Shown piece after piece: positions 1 through 5,009 of a DNA stretch of 10,299 bases. The DNA lies in assembly GCA_018064695.1 (NCBI GenBank), contig JAGHUU010000172.1, forward strand, positions 1 to 10,299, read 5' to 3'. The position numbers and the translations under genes were made by a program. The stretch comes from Candidatus Blautia equi. GTDB taxonomy: Bacteria; Bacillota; Clostridia; Lachnospirales; Lachnospiraceae. The notes under the pieces are model-generated. The model saw nothing but the letters and a program-made list of their open reading frames with translations. It was not told where the DNA came from and did no database searches. Every line of letters starts with the position of its first letter. Positions within the stretch are counted from its first letter, which is position 1.

Positions 1-889
1 GGCTTAAGTAGCCGATGAGGAACCAGAAGATGGAATAGAAACCAAAAGCGGAGGCTCCGATCACAAGGAGCTTATCGTTGTTGTAACCAAAGAGTTCTTC
101 CATTACCGGGATGCAGATCACCCAGATCAGCATGATCAGCAGGGCGCTTGGTTCGGTATAGAAGTGGTCAAATTTATTCAGATGGACTTCCTCGTCCTCA
201 GGCACGCGGCCTGCTGCCAGGGTGAGGAGTACCAATGATGCAAGTGTGAGAATTGCGGAGATGGCCACTGCTGCCAGCACGACGTAGATGTATTTTGCTA
301 CAGCATTGAAGGTGTCGCGTCCCTGCTGGAAGACATCTGCTTTCGGGAATCCCTGCTCCATAGAAATAGCAAGGACAAATTTCCGGTTCTGCAATTCTCC
401 TGCGATCTGATTCAGCTCATAAAGATTTGGCAGTTCCACACTGGAGGTGTGTTTGGAGTTGTCCTCTGTCATGTAAATGTTCCACGGGGTGCTGCGAAGG
501 TTGTTCACCTTGTTGCAGGCTCTGTTGTAGCTATGTACTTCTCTTATATTTGTAAAGAATTCTTCTGTTTCAGGAAGCAGAAGAACAAAGGTCAGGTTGC
601 TTTCCTCTTCATCGTATTTGGACATGAGTCTTTCATATTCGTGAATGGATGCATTGTTCTCTTCGTAATAGATGCTTTTGTACATGCAGATATCAGTCAC
701 GGCATTCTCCAATGCACCGTAGAAGGCCGGGCTGTTCTCATAGGTTAAGTCGCTTCTGCCAAGAAGGTTGTAGCCGCCGTTATCTGACTCCAGAAGGTAC
801 ATGCCTCCGGCGCAGAATACTGTGGCACTGATCAGTGCCAGAATGATCAACAGGGCTTTCACTGATTTTTTTCTGATCATCTTTTTCAT
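1..889 (-). CDS. Membrane sensor histidine kinase, N-terminal part (partial)
   Basis: The reverse strand reads open for 296 codons from ATG at 889 to the window edge, so the C-terminus is missing. The visible part looks like the sensor region of a two-component kinase. It has a basic start (MKKMIRKK), a first membrane helix at about residues 11-32, and an extracellular segment of about 165 residues. A second helix at about 202-225 is followed by a short charged loop (RVPEDEEVH) and two more hydrophobic stretches at about 248-264 and 274-296. HAMP, H-box and ATPase domains would lie beyond the edge, so the kinase call rests on its position 48 bases downstream of an OmpR-type regulator and on topology. 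The signal it senses is unknown. A second in-frame ATG lies at 880; neither start has a strong ribosome site. Confidence 0.7.
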   Translation of the reverse strand, partial: MKKMIRKKSVKALLIILALISATVFCAGGMYLLESDNGGYNLLGRSDLTYENSPAFYGALENAVTDICMYKSIYYEENNASIHEYERLMSKYDEEESNLTFVLLLPETEEFFTNIREVHSYNRACNKVNNLRSTPWNIYMTEDNSKHTSSVELPNLYELNQIAGELQNRKFVLAISMEQGFPKADVFQQGRDTFNAVAKYIYVVLAAVAISAILTLASLVLLTLAAGRVPEDEEVHLNKFDHFYTEPSALLIMLIWVICIPVMEELFGYNNDKLLVIGASAFGFYSIFWFLIGYLS

Positions 890-910
890 CTCTTATCGCT
901 CTCTTTCCGT

Positions 911-931
911 ATCGGGTGCCCGGCACCTGAT
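911..931. promoter_or_regulatory. 21-bp near-perfect palindrome between regulator and kinase genes
   Basis: The 48-base gap between the regulator stop and the kinase start contains arms ATCGGGTGCC and GGCACCTGAT around a single central C, with one mismatch. Read on the plus strand it is followed by TTCTTTTTTA, which resembles an intrinsic terminator facing against the operon. On the mRNA strand it would form a short hairpin just before the kinase ribosome site. It could be an antisense terminator, a translational or processing hairpin that sets the kinase-to-regulator ratio, or a protein site. The sequence does not decide between these. Confidence 0.4.
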
Positions 932-937
932 TCTTTT

Positions 938-1645
938 TTATCGACCCGGATTGATTTTTTCTACCTTGTAACCCACGCCCCAGACTACTTTTAAGTAGCG
1001 GGGATCTTTTGGGTTGATCTCGATCTTTTCTCTGATGTGGCGGATGTGTACGGCCACGGTATTTTCCGCTGCGTAGGCATCCTCGTTCCAGATGTGCTCG
1101 TAGATCTGGTTGGTGGAAAAAACTCTTCCCTGATTTTTCAAAAGGAACAGAAGGATCTGATATTCGATGGGGGTGAGTTTTATGATCTCCCCATCCACCC
1201 GGACTTCTTTTTTCTCATCGTCGATCATCAGGCCGCCGGTTCGGTAGATGGCAGTGTTTTCTTTTGCCACTGCTGCGCCAAGGAATGTGTAGCGGCGGAG
1301 CTGGGATTTTACTCTGGCGATGAGCTCCAGGGGATTGAATGGTTTGGTTACGTAGTCGTCCGCTCCTACGTTTAAGCCGAGGATCTTGTCGGCGTCCTCG
1401 GATTTGGCGGAGAGGATGATGATGGGAAGAGGGTTCTCTTCCCGGATCTTTAATGTTGCCCGAATACCATCCAGTTTTGGCATCATGATGTCGATGACCA
1501 GAAGGTCAACAGGGTTTTTCTTCAGCATCTCAATGGCCTGCAGTCCGTCATACGCCTTCAAAACCTGATACCCTTCCTGAGACAGATATATATCGATCGC
1601 CTCAACGATTTCTTTGTCATCATCACACACTAAAATGTTTGCCAT
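938..1645 (-). CDS. OmpR/PhoB-family response regulator
   Basis: This 235-residue two-domain DNA-binding response regulator has the usual family length. The receiver domain (about 1-120) shows the acidic pocket (DDD at 8-10), phospho-acceptor D52 in VIDIMMPKLDG, the switch S79 and the conserved K101 in TKPF. The winged-helix output domain (about 130-232) contains the TPIEYQILLFLLKNQGRVFS helix and ends with the KVVWGVGYKVE wing typical of the OmpR class. The ATG at 1645 follows a good AGGAGG site. The membrane kinase begins 48 bases downstream, so the two form a regulator-first operon. Two TTAAGAT repeats just upstream suggest autoregulation. The family call is firm; the regulon is unknown. 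Confidence 0.95.
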   Translation of the reverse strand: MANILVCDDDKEIVEAIDIYLSQEGYQVLKAYDGLQAIEMLKKNPVDLLVIDIMMPKLDGIRATLKIREENPLPIIILSAKSEDADKILGLNVGADDYVTKPFNPLELIARVKSQLRRYTFLGAAVAKENTAIYRTGGLMIDDEKKEVRVDGEIIKLTPIEYQILLFLLKNQGRVFSTNQIYEHIWNEDAYAAENTVAVHIRHIREKIEINPKDPRYLKVVWGVGYKVEKINPGR

Positions 1646-1688
1646 GGATATTTCCTCCTTTTGATGATATCAGGATAACAAACGTTTT

Positions 1689-1728
1689 TTTATAAAAACG
1701 AGGGAAAAAATTAAGATTTTCTTAAGAT
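1689..1728 (-). promoter_or_regulatory. Probable promoter with direct-repeat operator for the two-component operon
   Basis: On the plus strand TTAAGAT occurs at 1711-1717 and again at 1722-1728, an 11-bp start-to-start spacing that puts the half-sites on one face of the helix. Tandem sites of this kind are the usual targets of OmpR/PhoB-class regulators; the layout resembles the TTAAG-N5-TTAAG box described for CiaR. Read leftwards, the proximal repeat occupies the place of a -35 box and a TATAAA-like -10 lies at 1694-1689, about 45 bases before the regulator start. Autoregulation is inferred. Confidence 0.5.
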
Positions 1729-1749
1729 GCAACATTGAAAAACCCGGAC

Positions 1750-1934
1750 GCAAGACACAGCCCCTGGTACTGCCGCACGGGTGCCCGGGCAACGCATTTC
1801 CAAGCTAAGTCCTAACTTCAACTAAGCCTCTCAGGAGAGCCTTCGAGCCTAAGTTTCAGTAAGGACTTATCTCGTAAATGCTAAAACCGCCCTCATAAAG
1901 CACCCATGCAGCAGTACCAGAGGCTGTGCCTTGC
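1750..1934 (-). ncRNA. Long structured hairpin element, copy 1
   Basis: I do not recognise this element. The ends (1750-1784 and 1900-1934) are inverted repeats of 35 bases with four differences. All four become G-U pairs if the minus strand is transcribed and A-C mismatches if the plus strand is. Reading the minus strand inward: a 7-base bulge, stem GGGC/GCCC, an internal loop GGTTTTA opposite GTT, stem GCATTT/AAATGC, an asymmetric loop, stem TAAGTCCT/AGGACTTA (1869-1862 with 1813-1806), then a terminal hairpin 1856-1819 with loop GAAGGCTCTCCTGA. The same order occurs in copy 2 with compensating base changes. The element lies between trhP and the regulator promoter, on the same strand as both. 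It could be a small RNA, a leader or 3'-UTR structure, or a palindromic mobile repeat. Confidence 0.55.
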
Positions 1935-1985
1935 TGTGTGTATTATGCGGGAAGCGCTTTATATTATTTTCCTGATAAAAATTCA
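1935..1985. promoter_or_regulatory. AT-rich spacer between the 5' ends of the two hairpin elements
   Basis: The predicted 5' ends of both elements face away from this 51-base spacer. It has an AGCGCT palindrome (1953-1958) followed by TATATTATTTTCC. On the minus strand TAATAT/TATAAA could serve as a -10, but no convincing -35 is visible in either direction. A shared divergent promoter is only inferred from the layout. Confidence 0.2.
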
Positions 1986-2231
1986 GCCGGTAGGGCATGG
2001 GTATCCTGTGTCGGGGACGTTTAAAGGGCGGTTTTAGCATTGACGAGATCCACTCCTTACGTAAACTTAGGCGCGAAGGCTCTCCTGAGCGTCTTAGTTT
2101 GAAAATCCGTAGTATAACGGAGGATTTTCAGCCCAAAGTCGTGCAGCGATTTTGGGCTTTCCTCTGCATTAGGAGTTAGCTTGGCAATGCGTTGCCCTGT
2201 CCCTGACGCAGGATACCCATGTCCTGCCGGC
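1986..2231 (+). ncRNA. Long structured hairpin element, copy 2 (with extra hairpins)
   Basis: This is a diverged relative of copy 1 in the opposite orientation. Terminal arms of 33 bases (1986-2018, 2199-2231) differ at four positions, all G-U pairs on the plus strand. The inner order matches copy 1: 7-base bulge GTTTAAA, GGGC/GCCC (2026-2029/2194-2197), GGTTTTA opposite GTT, GCATT/AATGC (2037-2041/2186-2190), ACTCCT/AGGAGT (2052-2057/2171-2176) and a terminal hairpin 2063-2100 with loop GAAGGCTCTCCTGA. It also carries about 70 bases absent from copy 1. These form hairpin GAAAATCC/GGATTTTC (2101-2129) and a 12-pair hairpin AGCCCAAAGTCG/CGATTTTGGGCT (2130-2158, loop TGCAG). The element ends 13 bases beyond the trhP stop and is antisense to that gene's transcription. 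Function unknown. Confidence 0.55.
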
Positions 2232-2244
2232 GTACGGGTTATTG

Positions 2245-3468
2245 TTATTCAGCTCTTCTGAGCAGGTCGTATTCGGAGAGTGGGGTTCCCAGGTCTACGA
2301 AAAGTTTCTGCTGTGGGTGTGGGGCGCTTTCTACCTGATTGCCCTCTTCGTCGTAGATGGCTTTTACGGTTACGGAGATGTTGTCTCCGTTAGGTTTCAT
2401 AACTTCGATGGTTTCGCCCACGGTGAATTTGTTTCGCTGGGTGATCTGGCCGCGGCCCTCTTCGTCTACTGCTTCTATGAAGCCCAGGTAAGTATATTCT
2501 TTGACGTAAGTGTTGCTGTCATAGATCTGGGCGTCGTGGTCAGGCTTTCCGTAGAAGAAACCGGTTGTAAACTGGCGGTAGGTGCAGTTTGAGATCTGGT
2601 CCTGATACCAGGACATGTTTGCGCGGTACTTCTCCGGGCTCTCCAGATAATCATCGATGGCCTTGCGGTAGGTGCGCGCAACCGTTGCAACATAGAGCGC
2701 AGTCTTCATGCGCCCCTCGATCTTCATACTGTCCACACCTGCCTCAATAAGGTCATCCAGATGCTCGATCATACAAAGATCCTTGGAGTTAAAGATATAA
2801 GTGCCGCGTTCATTCTCAAACACCGGCATATACTCATTCGGCCTTGTCTCCTCCACAATAGAGTACTTCCAGCGGCAAGGATGCGTACATGCACCCTGGT
2901 TGGCATCACGGCCTACCAGATAATTGCTCAGCAGACAGCGTCCGGAATAAGAAATACACATAGCTCCGTGAATAAAGGACTCAACCTCCATATCCTCCGG
3001 AATATGCTCTCTAATCTCTTTGATCTCCGCAAGAGACAGCTCACGCGCAGTAACCACGCGCTTAGCCCCCAGCTGATACCAGAAGCGGTAAGTCTCATAA
3101 TTCGTATTATTCGCCTGCGTGCTCACATGGCGCTCGATCTCCGGGCAGATCTCCTTTGCATACATAAAGATACCCGGATCAGCAATGATCAGCGCATCCG
3201 GCTTCAGCTCCTTAAGCTCCTTCAGGTACTCTCTCACACCCTCCAGATCATAATTATGAGCCAGAATATTCACCGTCACATGCACCTTAACACCATGTGC
3301 ATGGGCAAACTCGATGCCCTCTCGCATATCCTCTTTAGAAAAATTCTTGGCCTTCGCGCGAAGTCCAAAAGCCTCTCCGCCTATATAAACCGCGTCCGCG
3401 CCAAACATGACTGCGATCTTTAAAACCTCCAGACTGCTGGCCGGCACCAGTAATTCAGGTCTTCTCAT
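2245..3468 (-). CDS. trhP: U32-family tRNA 5-hydroxyuridine synthase (TrhP/YrrO-like)
   Basis: This 407-residue U32-family protein is named for old peptidase reports. TrhP members instead use prephenate and an iron-sulfur cluster to hydroxylate wobble uridine U34 of tRNA, giving ho5U. The family signature is complete: ESFIHGAMCISYSGRCLLS, followed by GACTHPCRW. Counting from the chosen start, the candidate cluster cysteines are C171, C178, C194, C198 and C232 (in NSKDLC). The start is taken at 3468 because GGAGG lies 5 bases before it; the ATG at 3480 has no ribosome site. The tRNA methyltransferase trmR lies immediately upstream, which fits a two-step ho5U-to-mo5U pathway. B. subtilis has two such genes (yrrN, yrrO); only one is present here. 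Other U32 members have different substrates, so the substrate is inferred from context. Confidence 0.82.
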   Translation of the reverse strand: MRRPELLVPASSLEVLKIAVMFGADAVYIGGEAFGLRAKAKNFSKEDMREGIEFAHAHGVKVHVTVNILAHNYDLEGVREYLKELKELKPDALIIADPGIFMYAKEICPEIERHVSTQANNTNYETYRFWYQLGAKRVVTARELSLAEIKEIREHIPEDMEVESFIHGAMCISYSGRCLLSNYLVGRDANQGACTHPCRWKYSIVEETRPNEYMPVFENERGTYIFNSKDLCMIEHLDDLIEAGVDSMKIEGRMKTALYVATVARTYRKAIDDYLESPEKYRANMSWYQDQISNCTYRQFTTGFFYGKPDHDAQIYDSNTYVKEYTYLGFIEAVDEEGRGQITQRNKFTVGETIEVMKPNGDNISVTVKAIYDEEGNQVESAPHPQQKLFVDLGTPLSEYDLLRRAE

Positions 3469-3511
3469 ACCATCCTCCATAAGCTTATATCACAATTCTC
3501 ACACTATATCA

Positions 3512-4153
3512 CTATTTCATAACGCTGAGGGACACTCCGTCTCCCAGCGGCAGAATAGAAGTCTCCAGCCTCTCCTCATGCTTCAGCGTGTACAGATACT
3601 CCCGCATCCTCTTATAAATAGTGCGGTCCCTGCGCTCCACAAGATAATGAGATTCGATCAGATTCCCCTCCTGCAGCACATTGTCGGACATGAGCATGCT
3701 GCCCTTCTCCATCATGCGCATCACCTCCGGCAGCCAGTTGATATACTGTGCCTTGGCAGCGTCCATGAAGATGAGATCATAAGGACCCGTAAGAGACTTT
3801 AAGATCTCTGTGGCATCCCCTTCATACAGCGTGATCTGAGACTCCCGTCCGGCCTTCTTAAAATTCTCCTTAGCCAGCGGGATCCTCTTCTCATAATTTT
3901 CAATCGTATCAATATGAACCCCTTCCGGCCCATACTCACACATAAGAAGTGTGGAGAAGCCTACGGCTGTCCCCACCTCCAGAATACGCTTCGGCTGCAT
4001 CACCGAAAGCATGACTTTCATAAAACTCTGCATCTCTTTTCGGATGATCGGCACGCCGTCCCTTAAAGCCTCTGCTTCCAGAGCCTCCAGAAAAGGCGTA
4101 TTCCCTCTATCCAGAGAATTCAGATATGTTCGCATTCTCTCTTCAACGATCAC
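3512..4153 (-). CDS. trmR: tRNA 5-hydroxyuridine methyltransferase (class I O-methyltransferase, YrrM-like)
   Basis: This 213-residue SAM-dependent O-methyltransferase matches B. subtilis TrmR (YrrM) in length and neighbourhood. TrmR methylates ho5U34 to mo5U34, widening wobble decoding. Visible motifs are the SAM loop EVGTAVGFS (59-67), the acidic end of strand 2 (DTIE, 82-85), FMDAAKAQY with D131 as likely metal or substrate ligand, and SDNVLQEG (156-163), the pattern of cation-dependent COMT-like enzymes. The start is GTG at 4153, preceded by AGGAGG with 8-base spacing; the ATG at residue 7 is too far from that site. The site overlaps the stop of the upstream MltG-like gene, so the genes are coupled. 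COMT-like folds also methylate small catechols, but location beside a trhP homologue favours the tRNA role. Confidence 0.85.
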   Translation of the reverse strand: MIVEERMRTYLNSLDRGNTPFLEALEAEALRDGVPIIRKEMQSFMKVMLSVMQPKRILEVGTAVGFSTLLMCEYGPEGVHIDTIENYEKRIPLAKENFKKAGRESQITLYEGDATEILKSLTGPYDLIFMDAAKAQYINWLPEVMRMMEKGSMLMSDNVLQEGNLIESHYLVERRDRTIYKRMREYLYTLKHEERLETSILPLGDGVSLSVMK

Positions 4154-4165
4154 AGAAAGAGCCTC

Positions 4166-4573
4166 CTAGTTGTTCTCCGTTGTTCCAAGGAGATCCGTAT
4201 CTCCCGCCAGGATCCCAATAATACGGCTTGGCAGATAAGCGGTGCTGAGAGTATAGGCACCCGGCTGCATTTTGCCATGATAATTGGAAAGAAACTCCTG
4301 GATCACAAAAGTATAAGGGTTATCGATCAGCCCTCGGCTCTGCAGAGTCTTGCCGACCTTCAGAACATTAGCACCTTCCTCAATGACTACTGTGACCTCC
4401 GTTCCCTCTCCCGGGCTCATGGCCTTCTCGTTAAAAATAGAATAAGAAAATTCATATGAAACCTTGCCTGCCCAGAAGATCAGGAACGCGATACATACAT
4501 AAAGAACGATCCTGAAAATGCCCTTGGCCATGGCCAGACCGGTGGCTCCTATAATTTCTCTTGTGTTTCCCAT
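4166..4573 (-). CDS. Short MltG (YceG)-like membrane protein without catalytic domain
   Basis: This 135-residue protein has one membrane helix (about 18-38) and an extracytoplasmic segment resembling the N-terminal LysM-like part of endolytic transglycosylase MltG: VVIEEGANVLKVGKTLQSRG, then KMQPGAYTLS and PSRIIGILAGD. MltG cuts nascent peptidoglycan glycan strands. Full-length proteins are around 340-380 residues, with the catalytic Glu in the C-terminal half, and that half is absent here. The gene sits where mltG (yrrL) sits in Bacillus. It ends cleanly and the next gene starts 12 bases later, so it is probably a stable short form, not a fresh truncation. ATG at 4573 is chosen because GGGAGG lies 6 bases upstream; the frame is open further but would overlap the ylbF-family gene. 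A cell-wall-binding or regulatory role is inferred; lytic activity is unlikely. Confidence 0.75.
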   Translation of the reverse strand: MGNTREIIGATGLAMAKGIFRIVLYVCIAFLIFWAGKVSYEFSYSIFNEKAMSPGEGTEVTVVIEEGANVLKVGKTLQSRGLIDNPYTFVIQEFLSNYHGKMQPGAYTLSTAYLPSRIIGILAGDTDLLGTTENN

Positions 4574-4604
4574 AATCTGCCTCCCATAGTACCTGAATCG
4601 CTTT

Positions 4605-4652
4605 CTCCGGTCACCTAACCGCAGAGATCCAGGTGCAGCATAAACTGCAACC
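4605..4652 (-). promoter_or_regulatory. Two small hairpins in the leader of the MltG-like gene
   Basis: The 89-base gap before the MltG-like gene can form, on the mRNA strand, GG-T-TGCAG/CTGCA-CC (4652-4632, six-base loop, one bulge) and CTC-TG-CGGT/ACCG-GAG (4626-4605). No U-tract follows, so neither is a terminator. They could be a processing site or a leader control element; I recognise no riboswitch consensus. Confidence 0.25.
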
Positions 4653-4662
4653 TTACTTATAT

Positions 4663-5004
4663 TTAAAATTCCGGAACGTGGATATCCACGCCGTCCACCA
4701 GTGTCTTGCAGATCTTCTGCAGGGTCTTGCACATGGCAAGCTCTGCATCCAGATAAGCGTTAACTTCCGGAATCTTGCGAAGCTCTTTTGATTCCAGTGC
4801 CAGCTTTTCTGCCCGTTCAAATAGATCCTCGTGAGAGGTATCGTTCTGCAGACGGAAATTGTTGGCGCGGAAGGTATCTACGCGCTCCAGATAATCCGGA
4901 TGCGCTCTTAAGATCTCCTCCACTTCTCTGTATCTCTTATACTGCTCGCTCTCTGTGATGGCAGTGAGCAGCTCCCCGATGCGCCGGGTTATTAAATCAT
5001 CCAT
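4663..5004 (-). CDS. YlbF/YmcA-family protein
   Basis: This 113-residue, mostly helical, charged protein is of the YlbF/YmcA (DUF964) family. B. subtilis YlbF, YmcA and YaaT form a complex that alters RNase Y-dependent mRNA maturation and supports competence, biofilm and sporulation. Family-like features are the N-terminal helix MDDLITRRIGELLTAITES, the EILRAHPDYLERVDTFR region with its helix break, and a long C-terminal helix. It starts 5 bases after the RNase J stop, with GGAGG inside the end of that gene, so translation of the two is likely coupled. Pairing with RNase J suggests a role in RNA turnover. Which family member it equals cannot be told from sequence inspection. Confidence 0.8.
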   Translation of the reverse strand: MDDLITRRIGELLTAITESEQYKRYREVEEILRAHPDYLERVDTFRANNFRLQNDTSHEDLFERAEKLALESKELRKIPEVNAYLDAELAMCKTLQKICKTLVDGVDIHVPEF

Positions 5005-5009
5005 TACTC

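Noticed and set aside
449..748. Plus-strand frame of 99 codons opposite the histidine kinase
   Set aside because: The minus strand reads open for all 296 codons with clear membrane helices; the plus frame has no start signal.
1778..1788. CGGGTGCCCGG shared between hairpin copy 1 and the palindrome at 913-923
   Set aside because: An 11-base match is expected several times by chance in a window of this size, and the surroundings do not align.
1997..2179. Open plus-strand frame of 60 codons inside structured copy 2
   Set aside because: It has no ribosome site, runs through the paired arms, and is not kept in copy 1, so it is probably chance.
1750..2231. The pair read as the ends of one insertion sequence or as a CRISPR array
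   Set aside because: There is no transposase between or within them, no target duplication is visible, and there are only two long, diverged, inverted copies instead of short direct repeats with spacers.
2242..3802. Several long plus-strand frames opposite trhP and trmR
   Set aside because: They lie antisense to genes with complete family motifs, lack ribosome sites and show no recognisable domains.
4605..4652. A riboswitch upstream of the MltG-like gene
   Set aside because: I could not match any aptamer consensus I know, and there is no terminator or sequestered ribosome site.
4574..4732. N-terminal extension of the MltG-like frame
   Set aside because: It would overlap the YlbF-family gene, and the GGGAGG site marks the start at 4573.
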